24,168 bases of DNA from Actinomycetes bacterium. Its GTDB lineage: Bacteria; Actinomycetota; Coriobacteriia; Coriobacteriales; Eggerthellaceae. The position numbers were made by a program, and so were the translations under genes. The DNA lies in assembly GCA_023395755.1 (NCBI GenBank), contig JAEWYG010000038.1, forward strand, positions 1-24,168. Direction: 5' to 3'. Numbering within the stretch: position 1 is the first letter of the stretch; each line of letters opens with the position of its first letter. The notes below the pieces were generated by a model that worked only from the letters and a program-made list of their open reading frames with translations, was not told where the DNA came from and did not search any database. Of the stretch, positions 1 to 7,711 are shown piece after piece.

Positions 1-772
1 CTGTACGAGAGCGTCCTTCCTCTATAAGCATGAGTTCCAAAAATAGTAGCTCTTCATACACTAAACGGCGGCGAGCCTCAGAAACTTCCCCCATGCTATG
101 GGGGAAATGGATGGCTGAGAGGGCTGATGCGCGACTCATTAAGTGATATTTCGCCCGCAATTTCAAAGGCAGAGGATCATACAAACCAGCCACATGTGCA
201 AGGCCATTACCCACAATCCGACGCACCCACGCAGCAGATAGTTTTTCAGTAGCGGGATGTACCGGAAAAATCATACTTCCGCTACCCTCGCTACCATCCA
301 CCATCGCTTCAATAAACGGGTTTGTCATGCGCTTAAAGCCGTAATTAAACTCAAGCTTGCCCGCTACAGCCACGCGCATACCCGCAGAGAGCGAATCCAT
401 CAACCAGGGTTGACGAAACGCCGTAATCATCAGCGTACCCGTACCATCCGTCAACGTAATCTCTACCAGAGAAAGACGTGGCTTAGGTCTCTTTAGCTTA
501 ACTTCATGAACAATCCCTTGGATAGTACATTGCTGCCCAATAGAGGCAGAAGCCACCGTCTCCTTACACGACAAATCTATATAGCGGCGCGGAAAATGCG
601 TGACCAAATCGCGAACGGTACGAATACCCAGCAACTCGAGCGCTTTGGCGCGCGCGGGGCTTACCAAGCGCACCCGTGTAACTACTTCATCAAGCGCCAA
701 AGTCGCAGCAAGGCGATCGGGAGACGAAGAAGGCGCGATTGCCGCGCCCTCGTTTGCTCTTCTGCTGATCAC
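1..772 (-). CDS. recG: ATP-dependent DNA helicase RecG, N-terminal part (cut by window edge)
   Basis: RecG is a double-stranded DNA translocase that remodels stalled forks and Holliday junctions. Only about the first 257 residues are present; the helicase motor lies beyond the left edge. Translating the minus strand gives a family-typical N-terminal half: LELLGIRTVRDLVTHFPRRY followed by IDLS (the 'PRRY.D' signature before the wedge/OB fold), an OB-fold segment with LVEITLTDGTG, then GKLEFNYGFKRMTNP, then the IHFPHSMGEVSEARRRLVYE segment that leads into the motor. I place the start at a GTG at 772: the reading frame has an in-frame TAG 24 bases upstream and GAGG lies about 7 bases before the GTG. 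An ATG at 786 is in another frame and stops at once. The gene follows fakA after 16 bases, so they are probably co-transcribed. Confidence 0.93.
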   Translation of the reverse strand, partial: MISRRANEGAAIAPSSSPDRLAATLALDEVVTRVRLVSPARAKALELLGIRTVRDLVTHFPRRYIDLSCKETVASASIGQQCTIQGIVHEVKLKRPKPRLSLVEITLTDGTGTLMITAFRQPWLMDSLSAGMRVAVAGKLEFNYGFKRMTNPFIEAMVDGSEGSGSMIFPVHPATEKLSAAWVRRIVGNGLAHVAGLYDPLPLKLRAKYHLMSRASALSAIHFPHSMGEVSEARRRLVYEELLFLELMLIEEGRSRT

Positions 773-788
773 GTGTTCTGCCTCATGC

Positions 789-2423
789 TTATTCTACCGA
801 CAAGACAACCGGATACAAGGGCTGCTCACCGCGATGCGCATCAATCTCTAAGTCTTCAAAAGATTCCTCGATACGAGCCACTAACATATCGAGCGCGTTA
901 TCATCGAAGTCTACACCAGCCAAAATCGTACACGTATCCGCCGACCCAGCATCCATATAAGCTAATAAGTCCATAACCACATCGGACACATCGGTACCCA
1001 CCGACTCGATAGAGCCATCGGCGATGCCAATAACATCTCCATCTTTAATGGGGTTTCCCTGAGCATCCTTAGAGTCCTTGATGGCATGAGTGACTTCACC
1101 TGTACGCACATCGGCATAAGCCTGGCCCATAGACTCAACATTCTCGTCTAAAGTAGCATCCTCATCGAAACCAAAAAGCGCTGAAAACGCCTGGGGCACA
1201 CTGGTAGTAGGTACCACAGCACACGGCTTTTCAGACAAACCACAGGCACTCTGTGCAGCCATGATGATGTTCTTGTTATTCGGCATAATAATAACGGCGT
1301 CGGCGTTCACTTCGTTGGCCGCATCCAATAAATCTTTGGTGGATGGATTCATGGTTTGTCCACCAGACACAACCACATCTACACCAAGGCTCTTCAAAAT
1401 TTTCGCGTTGCCCTCACCTGCAGCTACTGCCACAAAACCCAACGGCTTACGCGATGCATGCTCTTCAGCAGCAATCCCCTCGCTGCGCGCAGCGCTTTGC
1501 AGCTGCATATTGTGAATATGCACTTCCGATATTTGTGCTTCATGGTTCAAGAACCAGCCCAGCACCTCATCAGGACGGTTCGTATGCACGTGCACCTTAA
1601 AATGCGGGTGCAGGCCAACCATGAGGTCGCAGTCGCCGACGGTAGTAAGAAAGTTTTTAGCAGCATCCTCATCGACAGCGTCGGAGTGCACCAAAAACTC
1701 AGTGCAATAACGAAACGCTGAGCCCTCCCAATCGTTCACCTGCTCAATTTCGACCTTCGGCGTGGCGGAGCGCGAAAAAGCAAGCTCGTCGCCCAGTGGA
1801 CCCTCTTTACCAGCAAGTGCCGAAGCAAACGCATCAAAGAAAATGGCGAGACCATAGCCACCCGCATCCACTACACCGTTCTCCTTGAGAACGGGCAATA
1901 ATTCAGGCGTACGCTGAACCGAAGCATAAGCTCCCGTCACAACGGCCTCAAGAGCTTCGTCGACAGAAAGTTTCTTCTTACGTGCATGCTTTGCCGCAGT
2001 AGCACTATCACGGAGCACCGTAAGAATAGTACCCTCTACCGGCTTGCGCACTGCCTGGAAAGCAACTTCCACAGCATGAGAGAACGACGAATCAATACTC
2101 TCAGCGGTAATAGCGTCGTAGCCAACGCTTCCCTCGCATAGTCCTCTGAGGATCTGCGAAGTAATAACACCCGAGTTTCCACGTGCACCCATGAGTGCAC
2201 CGGTAGTTATAGCTTTACGAATTTCCGCATTATCGGCCCCAATAGGCAGACGCGCGAGGTTCTCAACCACGGTCTCAAGCGTCAGCGACATATTGGTGCC
2301 CGTGTCTCCGTCGGGTACGGGAAACACATTCAAGCGATTAATCTCATCCTTGCGCTCGCTCAAGGTCTTGCTTGCCGAGGCGATGGCATTGAGCAGGTCG
2401 TTCGCGGTATAGGATTCTGGCAT
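789..2423 (-). CDS. fakA: Fatty acid kinase ATP-binding subunit / DAK2-domain protein (YloV/FakA family)
   Basis: FakA-type proteins carry a DhaL-like ATP-binding domain and phosphorylate fatty acids presented by a separate FakB (DegV-type) protein, giving acyl-phosphate for phospholipid synthesis. With the start used here the product is 544 residues, the usual family length. The N-terminal DhaL domain shows the Mg-ATP loop PVPDGDTGTNMS (residues 35-46) and GARGNSGVITSQ (79-90). A middle domain follows (VDAGGYGLAIFF), then the C-terminal FakA domain. The ATG at 2423 is chosen over the longer ATG at 2564 because family homology starts at MPESYTANDLL, AAGGAG lies about 13 bases upstream, and the long form would overlap asp23. 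A 100-bp untranslated gap separates it from asp23. The asp23-fakA pair divergent from rpmB matches the yloU-yloV/rpmB arrangement known in Bacillus. Substrate specificity is inferred from family only. Confidence 0.9.
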   Translation of the reverse strand: MPESYTANDLLNAIASASKTLSERKDEINRLNVFPVPDGDTGTNMSLTLETVVENLARLPIGADNAEIRKAITTGALMGARGNSGVITSQILRGLCEGSVGYDAITAESIDSSFSHAVEVAFQAVRKPVEGTILTVLRDSATAAKHARKKKLSVDEALEAVVTGAYASVQRTPELLPVLKENGVVDAGGYGLAIFFDAFASALAGKEGPLGDELAFSRSATPKVEIEQVNDWEGSAFRYCTEFLVHSDAVDEDAAKNFLTTVGDCDLMVGLHPHFKVHVHTNRPDEVLGWFLNHEAQISEVHIHNMQLQSAARSEGIAAEEHASRKPLGFVAVAAGEGNAKILKSLGVDVVVSGGQTMNPSTKDLLDAANEVNADAVIIMPNNKNIIMAAQSACGLSEKPCAVVPTTSVPQAFSALFGFDEDATLDENVESMGQAYADVRTGEVTHAIKDSKDAQGNPIKDGDVIGIADGSIESVGTDVSDVVMDLLAYMDAGSADTCTILAGVDFDDNALDMLVARIEESFEDLEIDAHRGEQPLYPVVLSVE

Positions 2424-2523
2424 GGTGGGTCTATCTCTCCTTAGCGTGGAGCGCTGCGCAAAGATGCCCCCTCTTGGGACCATCCGTGCACAGGGCTCGC
2501 TTAACTGATCCGGTCGCGGCGGC

Positions 2524-2871
2524 CTATTTGCGCACCTTGACGCCCTGCACGTGCACCTCAACACCGTCGAGGGGGACGCGTGCGTATTCCTTTAAAGCAA
2601 ACGTCACCTGGTCAACGAGGTTCTGAGACACGGTATTAATATTTGTGCCGTACTCGATAACCACATAAAGTTCGACGTGTACGCCTGTTTCGGTCGCAGT
2701 GACCACAACTCCACGGCGCAAACGCGAAGTAGGAAGTATCTTCGCAATGCCGTCAGCTGCAGACGGAGCAGCCATACCGACGACGCCGTAGCATTCAAGT
2801 GCCGCATTTCCAACCATATCGGCCAGAACATCATTGGCAACATGCAAGTTGCCGGGTATCATAGTGCCCAT
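2524..2871 (-). CDS. Asp23/Gls24 family envelope stress protein (DUF322)
   Basis: A 115-residue protein of the Asp23/Gls24 family, small cytoplasmic or membrane-associated proteins linked to cell-envelope stress in Gram-positives; the biochemical role is unsettled. Family features are the early 'VANDVLADMVGNAALECYGVVGM' type segment (residues 11-33), GVHVELYVVIEYGTNI (63-78), and the C-terminal VPLDGVEVHVQGVKV (98-112). The ATG at 2871 has AAGGA six bases upstream. The usual family partner fakA/yloV lies directly downstream. A candidate promoter with a TATACT -10 box lies about 60 bases upstream, next to two inverted repeats that could be operators. Confidence 0.92.
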   Translation of the reverse strand: MGTMIPGNLHVANDVLADMVGNAALECYGVVGMAAPSAADGIAKILPTSRLRRGVVVTATETGVHVELYVVIEYGTNINTVSQNLVDQVTFALKEYARVPLDGVEVHVQGVKVRK

Positions 2872-2920
2872 GGCTTATCCTTTCAAAGCGTAGCACGTTC
2901 GCCACGCGGGGTTCGGCCTC

Positions 2921-2958
2921 ACTGCATCGCAGTATACCGCATGGAGGAAACAGTTTCC
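2921..2958 (-). promoter_or_regulatory. Candidate asp23 promoter with two inverted repeats
   Basis: On the minus strand TATACT (2936 to 2931) matches a -10 box for asp23. The expected -35 position is occupied not by a consensus hexamer but by a perfect 6-1-6 palindrome GGAAACAGTTTCC (2946-2958). A second inverted repeat, ACTGCATCGCAGT (2921-2933, 5-3-5), overlaps the -10 box. A weak -35 with palindromes at both elements suggests factor-dependent control, which would suit an envelope-stress operon. Which protein binds is unknown; the promoter call itself rests only on the -10 match. Confidence 0.4.
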
Positions 2959-3001
2959 GACGTACTTGCTTTGACCCCCCTCCATACTACACGAAAAATT
3001 C

Positions 3002-3031
3002 TTGTAAGGTATTCGTTTTATGTGCTATAGT
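3002..3031 (+). promoter_or_regulatory. Promoter of rpmB
   Basis: TTGTAA (3002-3007), an 18-base spacer and TATAGT (3026-3031) resemble a sigma-A/sigma-70 promoter. The -10 is preceded by TG plus one base (extended -10). It lies about 70 bases before the rpmB start, leaving a leader of roughly 60 nt. Confidence 0.7.
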
Positions 3032-3098
3032 ATGAGGGCTTTTTTGTCATCAACGGCTTAAGTCCGTGAAGAAACACAACGAACCTGGAGTGATTACG

Positions 3099-3290
3099 AT
3101 GTCTAAAGTTTGCGAAGTTTGCGGTAAGCACCCGGTTGCGGGTCGTAACATCAGCCACTCGCACCGCGTGACGAACCGTGTGTTCCGTCCCAACGTGCAA
3201 AAGATCACGATCATGGACAAGGAAGGTCACGTACGCAAGGCCAACGTGTGCACAAAGTGCATGAAGGCTGGCAAGGTCGTGCGCGCCTAA
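3099..3290 (+). CDS. rpmB: 50S ribosomal protein L28
   Basis: A 63-residue L28 of the large ribosomal subunit, recognised by MSKVCEVCGKHPVAGRNISH at the N-terminus and by NRVFRPNVQKI (residues 26-36). It is the zinc-binding form, with two CXXC pairs (C5/C8 and C51/C54). The ATG at 3099 has GGAG about eight bases upstream. An in-frame ATG at 3066 would add 11 residues unlike the family and lacks a ribosome binding site. The gene is single, has its own promoter and is followed by an intrinsic terminator. It is divergent from the asp23-fakA operon, an arrangement also known in Firmicutes. Confidence 0.97.
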   Translation: MSKVCEVCGKHPVAGRNISHSHRVTNRVFRPNVQKITIMDKEGHVRKANVCTKCMKAGKVVRA

Positions 3291-3337
3291 CGCGACTTCG
3301 CGTTTGCCGTTCTTTTTGATCGGCAGCCTCGCAAATT

Positions 3338-3363
3338 AAAGCCCGCAAACAGCGGGCTTTTTT
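3338..3363 (+). terminator. Intrinsic terminator of rpmB, probably bidirectional
   Basis: Perfect stem AAAGCCCGC (3338-3346) / GCGGGCTTT (3352-3360), 5-base loop, followed by Ts to 3363. On the minus strand the same stem is followed by AATTT, so it may also stop transcripts arriving from queD. Confidence 0.9.
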
Positions 3364-3416
3364 GCGTTAGAGCAGCTAACGTGGCTTAAGGTGAAAATCT
3401 CCTGCCTACCCGTGGT

Positions 3417-3467
3417 ATAGATTGTTGCGCTCTCCCAAGACAAAAGGGAGAAAGCACAACAATCTAT
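3417..3467 (-). other. Long hairpin just downstream of queD
   Basis: ATAGATTGTTG (3417-3427) is perfectly complementary to CAACAATCTAT (3457-3467). Inside it four more pairs, a 2-nt bulge and CTCCC/GGGAG give about 20 base pairs around a 9-nt loop. It begins seven bases after the queD stop. No T-run follows on either strand, so it is not a textbook terminator; it may protect the 3' end of the operon mRNA or help the terminator at 3338-3363. Confidence 0.75.
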
Positions 3468-3473
3468 TAATTA

Positions 3474-3941
3474 CTAAGGACGGTACGTGACCTTAGCAAG
3501 AGGGCTTTCCCAAATACCCACTTCTTTAAGAGATATATGAGCAGGTAGGGTCTTTTCCAATTCATAGAAGACAACGCGAGACAAATGCTCTGCCGTAGGA
3601 CTCATGTCATCAAAGGGAGGCACATCATTAATACAACGGTGATCAAAGTTCTCGAGAACCGCGTGTAGATCGCGCTTGATACTTTTAAAATCGTAAAGCA
3701 GCCCCACTTCATCGAGATGCTGGCCAACAATAACCACTTCAACATCCCACGTATGACCATGTAGATATCGACATGGTCCATCGTAGCCAGGCAGCGCATG
3801 GGCTGCATCGAAGTGATCTTTCACCAACAGTTCGTAGTGACCCCCATGACGCAGGTGCGAACTGCCCGTAAGCCTACCCGGGCCATCGTAAGATACATTC
3901 TTACGCACCGTACGATCAAATATCTCGTCGTCTTGCTGCAT
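3474..3941 (-). CDS. queD: 6-carboxy-5,6,7,8-tetrahydropterin synthase (QueD/PTPS family)
   Basis: QueD converts dihydroneopterin triphosphate into 6-carboxytetrahydropterin, the second step toward the 7-deazaguanine precursor of queuosine in tRNA. The 155-residue product has the zinc histidines H48 (FDAAH) and H61/H63 (HGH), the catalytic cysteine C57 in CRYLHGH, the DHR motif (100-102) and the conserved glutamate E145 in WESPLAK. The Cys-to-HGH spacing fits QueD rather than mammalian-type PTPS. Residues 1-34 form an N-terminal extension beyond the core, which usually starts near 'YELLVKDHFDAAH'. GGAAAG precedes the ATG at 3941. It is last in the rpe-to-queD run. No other queuosine gene is in the window, so pathway membership is inferred from the family. 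Confidence 0.88.
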   Translation of the reverse strand: MQQDDEIFDRTVRKNVSYDGPGRLTGSSHLRHGGHYELLVKDHFDAAHALPGYDGPCRYLHGHTWDVEVVIVGQHLDEVGLLYDFKSIKRDLHAVLENFDHRCINDVPPFDDMSPTAEHLSRVVFYELEKTLPAHISLKEVGIWESPLAKVTYRP

Positions 3942-3971
3942 TTCTTCTTTCCTGTCTGTTCTGTATTAGCT

Positions 3972-4691
3972 TTATGCGACCACAAGCAAACGCTTGCAAT
4001 GTGGGCACGTACCTAGTGGCGCCTGCGTTTTTAGATCGATAAGACGTCCACCGTCAATAACATTACGGCACACACCGCAACGTCCGTCCATCAAGCGCCC
4101 CACAGCAACACCACCACTTCGTGCGGCCGTTTGCTGGTAGGCCACGCGCAATTCATCAGAAAGCGACGATTCCAGACTACTACGTTCAGCAGTAAGGCGA
4201 GCAATGCCAGCCTGCAAGCTACCACCTTCTTGCTGAAAAGAAGCAATAGCCGCAGCTTCCTGCTTCTCCAGTTCGTCGAGGGCGGAAGACACCTGACTCT
4301 GTATACCCTCAATCTTCGCCAATTCTTCGCCTACTTTACCGAGCTCTTCTTCCAATACGTTACGACGCTTTGCAAAACCGTTCAGCTCTTTAGTGCGAGC
4401 TTCAACACTACGATAGTCACCACGCTGTTCGTCGATAGACTGCTGTACACTACGCTGCTTTTCAACAAGGCCCGCATCTTCATCTTCCAGTTTGGCAGCT
4501 TTCATCTCAGCGGCTGTACACAGCTTAGCTACTTGATCCCTCTTTTGTTCGATAGAACGCTTCTTCTGTCGCGTCGCAAGGATAGTCGCACGCTGAGGCA
4601 GTGCCTCGAGCTCTTTTTTCCGCTTCAGAAGCTCGAGGTCGATCTGCTGCATCTGTAGCAGCGTAGTCATTTGTTCGATGGTTGCTCGCAT
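3972..4691 (-). CDS. Coiled-coil protein with C-terminal C4 zinc ribbon (zf-RING_7 type)
   Basis: A 239-residue soluble protein. Residues about 10-185 are rich in Glu, Lys, Arg, Gln and Leu in heptad-like spacing and should form a long antiparallel coiled coil. Residues 205-232 hold a four-cysteine zinc ribbon, CGVC (205-208) and CPHC (229-232). This matches a widespread actinobacterial family whose gene commonly sits beside the Nif3-like gene (for example Rv2229c next to Rv2230c in Mycobacterium tuberculosis), as it does here, 51 bases downstream of nif3. A nucleic-acid-related role is often suggested; the molecular function is unknown to me. The ATG at 4691 has AAGGA six bases upstream. Confidence 0.85.
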   Translation of the reverse strand: MRATIEQMTTLLQMQQIDLELLKRKKELEALPQRATILATRQKKRSIEQKRDQVAKLCTAAEMKAAKLEDEDAGLVEKQRSVQQSIDEQRGDYRSVEARTKELNGFAKRRNVLEEELGKVGEELAKIEGIQSQVSSALDELEKQEAAAIASFQQEGGSLQAGIARLTAERSSLESSLSDELRVAYQQTAARSGGVAVGRLMDGRCGVCRNVIDGGRLIDLKTQAPLGTCPHCKRLLVVA

Positions 4692-4742
4692 GCGCTTCCT
4701 TCTCTTCGTCTCTCTCGTGCGTTGTCGATACCAGCCAGTGGG

Positions 4743-5639
4743 TTAGACACGCCTTGTTTCTGGGTAAGACCAGTTATCTCCCTGATCTAATATAGTAATA
4801 AGGTCGCCGGGAACCCCCGCCCCCTCGACCGCAGCAGCCAACACCGTCGCAAGAGGCAACTCGCTGGTATCGTGACCCAACTCGATAATTGCAAGACCCG
4901 CCTGCGAAAGCGCCAAGGCTTCATGATACTTCATTTCGCCACACACTAGACAATCCACCTGATCCCGCAAGGCAATCTTCGCTTCATCTCCCGCTGCGCC
5001 CGTGCACGTAACAACACGCTCGAGCTCTCGGGAAAAATCGCCCCATACGCGCGGTTGACGCCCAAACACCGATGTACAACGGGCAGCAAGCTGCCCCAGC
5101 GTTAGTACCCCATCGGAAGCTTTTATTACACACAACTGCCCATAGCCCTTCCGCTTGGTAGCAAAAAGGGGTGATACCACGCTTTTAAACTGCAGATTCA
5201 GCATACCTGGCAACACGCGCTGAGCCTCCACGCTCACGTCAAGAGATGTGTGATAGGAAAGAAGCGCTACTCCGCGACTAATTGCCGCCCATACCAATGC
5301 GCCAGAATTTGCCGCTATCGACGATGCGGGCAAGAAGGACTCAGGGGCTTTCAAATAGGCGGGGTGATGCGTCACCAAAACGTTTGCTCCCAGATCGGCA
5401 GCATCCTCTACCGTCTGCACGGTTGGATCCAGCGCCACGGCCACACGCTTCACGATACAAGCAGGATCACCCACCGTCATGCCGGTGCGATCCCATTCCT
5501 CAGCATCGGCAGCTGGAAAATCTTTCAGTAACGCACGCTCCAATCCGCCCACCGTAATGGCAGCTATCGGTTTAGAGAGAGGACCCGATGCTCGCTGAGC
5601 CAAGCCAGCCTGTTCTTTTTTCCTCTTCGGTCCAACCAT
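4743..5639 (-). CDS. Nif3-like dinuclear metal centre hexameric protein
   Basis: A member of the Nif3/YbgI/DUF34 family: toroidal hexamers with a two-metal site, proposed to act as hydrolases or metal-handling proteins, without an agreed function. Seen here are VLVTHHP (the HH metal ligands), LLSYHTSLD, VTCTGAAGDE, the CGEMKYHEALALSQAG helix and the C-terminal ligands in IIELGHDTSE. The length of 298 residues is normal for the short form without the inserted PII-like domain. I prefer the ATG at 5639, with AAAGAGG nine bases upstream. A TTG three codons earlier (5648) is the alternative. It lies between the PHP phosphatase (41-bp gap) and the zinc-ribbon gene. Confidence 0.88.
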   Translation of the reverse strand: MVGPKRKKEQAGLAQRASGPLSKPIAAITVGGLERALLKDFPAADAEEWDRTGMTVGDPACIVKRVAVALDPTVQTVEDAADLGANVLVTHHPAYLKAPESFLPASSIAANSGALVWAAISRGVALLSYHTSLDVSVEAQRVLPGMLNLQFKSVVSPLFATKRKGYGQLCVIKASDGVLTLGQLAARCTSVFGRQPRVWGDFSRELERVVTCTGAAGDEAKIALRDQVDCLVCGEMKYHEALALSQAGLAIIELGHDTSELPLATVLAAAVEGAGVPGDLITILDQGDNWSYPETRRV

Positions 5640-5680
5640 GTCGATCAACCTCTTTCCTCTTGTCGGATAGGCTTATTCGT

Positions 5681-6496
5681 CTATGGTTCGATAGTAATGG
5701 TGCGACGGTCTCCGTCGGCTGTCGGCACCGTTACCGTTCGATAACCAGCTTCGTACATAAGACGGTATCCCGCACGTATATCACGCGCAACATGGTCGGG
5801 ACGATGCGCATCGGTACCCACGGTACACGGCACGCCAGCACGGCAAAACGCTGCCAGCAATGCCGGCGCAGGAAACATTTCCTTGCAGGCGTAGTACTGT
5901 CCCGATGTGTTCACTTCCACCATGCGGCCAGCCGCGGCGCATGCCTCGGCGGCCTGTTCGTAGAGCGGCTGCAGGTCATAGGTAGGATAGTAATTAAACT
6001 TCTTCGCTAGATCGGGATGGGACATAATGGTAAAGGGACAACTCGAAGACACCGCATCGCACCATAGATCAAAATAACGACGCCAAATAGCATCAGGAGC
6101 ACCCGGCTCCTCCCAACGATCTCGCTGAGCAGGGTCGTCAAAGGGCCACAAGTCCACAAAATGCACCGATCCCAATATCACCGAAAACGGCGCTAAATCT
6201 GCCTCCGTAATAATACGATCTTCACAATCGCCCAACCAATCGAGCTCACATCCCGTAAGAATCTCGAGATTCGGATGCTTCGCTCGCGCCGCATCTAAAG
6301 CAGAAAAATACTCATCCAATTTATGCTTAGGCATAGATAGATAAGCTCGCGGATCTACTGCCAATGTCAGCGGGTAATGTTCGGTTACAGCAATAGTGGT
6401 AATGCCAGCCGACTCTGCCGCACTAACCAACTCCTCGACCGTTCCCTCCGCATGCCCACAAAGCATGGTATGCGTATGAGTGGTTATCAATTCCAT
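5681..6496 (-). CDS. PHP-domain phosphatase, histidinol-phosphatase-like
   Basis: A 271-residue metal-dependent hydrolase of the PHP superfamily. Metal-site motifs are THTHT (H7, H9), CGHA (H15), TEHY (H40), the acidic CELDWLGD near residue 83, GSVHF, SHPDLAKKF and the C-terminal GTDAHRPDHV. The closest family is HisK/HisJ-type histidinol phosphate phosphatase, but no histidine biosynthesis gene is in the window, so another phosphoester substrate is possible and no symbol is given. The ATG at 6496 starts three bases after the stop of the cysteine desulfurase gene. Its ribosome binding site (GGAG, seven bases upstream) lies inside that gene, pointing to coupled translation. Confidence 0.85.
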   Translation of the reverse strand: MELITTHTHTMLCGHAEGTVEELVSAAESAGITTIAVTEHYPLTLAVDPRAYLSMPKHKLDEYFSALDAARAKHPNLEILTGCELDWLGDCEDRIITEADLAPFSVILGSVHFVDLWPFDDPAQRDRWEEPGAPDAIWRRYFDLWCDAVSSSCPFTIMSHPDLAKKFNYYPTYDLQPLYEQAAEACAAAGRMVEVNTSGQYYACKEMFPAPALLAAFCRAGVPCTVGTDAHRPDHVARDIRAGYRLMYEAGYRTVTVPTADGDRRTITIEP

Positions 6497-6499
6497 ATG

Positions 6500-7708
6500 T
6501 CAACTCCAATCAAGCGCCGAAGAGAGAGCTTCGACAAAGGCATCGATATCGGCCTCGGTAGTGTAGCGACCCATCGAGACACGCAGTGCACCGTGAGCCC
6601 GGTCGTTGTTCACCCCTAAAGCGCGCAGCACATGGCTCGCATCGAGCGAATGCGACGAACAGGCCGAACCACCCGAAACCCCGAATCCCTTCATGTCTAA
6701 CCGCAGAATAAGCGTCTCGCTCTCCATGCCATCCACCAATACATGCACGATGTTTGGCAAGAAGTTGATACTCCCCGGTTCCACTTCTACTGTCGCCTGA
6801 ACACCGTCAATCGCGACAAGCGCCGCATACAGCTTGTCGCGCAGTATACGCAGGCGTGCCGCCTCATCTTCCTGGAGAGCAACGGCGGCATGGAGCGCTG
6901 CCGCAAAGCCTACGATGCCAGCCACGTTCTGCGTACCACTACGCCGGCCTGCTTCTTGACCACCACCAAGCATAAAGGGAATAAACGGCGTACGCGCCTT
7001 GAGGTACAGTAAACCCACACCCTTAGGACCGCCTACTTTATGAGCCGAGAGCGATGCGGCATCCACACCAAGTTTTTTTAGATCAAGAGGATCTTTACCC
7101 AGAGATTGCACCGCATCGGTATGAAAGAGCGCGCCCCCATCATGAGCAACCCGCGAAAGTTCAGCAATGGGCTGAACACTGCCCACCTCGCTATTTGCTG
7201 CCTGCACCGACACGAGCACCGTATCTGCATCGATAGCTTTTTCGAGGGCACGTACCTCAACGAAGCCCCTTCGATTTGGTGCCAAACGCGTCACGCGGAA
7301 GCCTTGCGATTCCAGCCGTTTGGCCGGAGCCAGCACGGCATCGTGCTCAATAGCAGTGGTAATAATGTGAGGTACAAAATCGCCCGCTCCGCACCGACGG
7401 CGTTCTTCTACAGCACCACAAGCTATACCAAACAATGCCGCATCGTCAGCCTCGGTGGCACCAGAGGTGAAAACGATTTCGTCGGGACGTGAAGCTCCCA
7501 GATCGCGCATCACGCTGCGACGCGCGTCTTCCATTGCCGCAAAAGCTGCGCGCCCGGGTGCATGGAGCGAATTTGCATTGCCCCCCACTCCCAGGTTAGC
7601 CAAGCCGGGCACCATATAGGGTTCCATGGCCTGAGCAGCCTCCACACCGAGAGGTGCCGTAGCTGCCCAGTCAAGATAAACGTAGTTATCCGATACAACA
7701 GCAGGCAT
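6500..7708 (-). CDS. Cysteine desulfurase (NifS/IscS family, PLP enzyme)
   Basis: Removes sulfur from L-cysteine as an enzyme persulfide for Fe-S cluster or thio-cofactor assembly. The 402-residue protein is a complete class V aminotransferase fold: YLDWAATAPL at the N-terminus, TSGATEADDAAL, H122 (EHDAV) stacking on PLP, D198 (HTDAVQ), the Schiff-base lysine K224 in SLSAHKVGGPKG, RRSGTQN (256-261), and the persulfide cysteine C350 in GGSACSSHSLDASHV. The loop after C350 is of the longer group I (NifS/IscS) kind. AAGGAGG lies eight bases before the ATG, inside the end of rpe, which stops three bases upstream. No IscU/SufU scaffold gene is nearby, so whether this is an iscS, nifS or tRNA-thiolation paralogue is open. 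Confidence 0.93.
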   Translation of the reverse strand: MPAVVSDNYVYLDWAATAPLGVEAAQAMEPYMVPGLANLGVGGNANSLHAPGRAAFAAMEDARRSVMRDLGASRPDEIVFTSGATEADDAALFGIACGAVEERRRCGAGDFVPHIITTAIEHDAVLAPAKRLESQGFRVTRLAPNRRGFVEVRALEKAIDADTVLVSVQAANSEVGSVQPIAELSRVAHDGGALFHTDAVQSLGKDPLDLKKLGVDAASLSAHKVGGPKGVGLLYLKARTPFIPFMLGGGQEAGRRSGTQNVAGIVGFAAALHAAVALQEDEAARLRILRDKLYAALVAIDGVQATVEVEPGSINFLPNIVHVLVDGMESETLILRLDMKGFGVSGGSACSSHSLDASHVLRALGVNNDRAHGALRVSMGRYTTEADIDAFVEALSSALDWS

Positions 7709-7711
7709 GTC

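Noticed and set aside
257..976. Plus-strand open frames of 79 and 156 codons opposite recG and fakA
   Set aside because: They are Arg/His-rich antisense shadows of clearly recognisable minus-strand RecG and FakA sequence.
2424..2564. Longer start for fakA at 2564
   Set aside because: It would overlap asp23 and add 47 residues unlike the family; the ATG at 2423 has a ribosome site and matches the family N-terminus.
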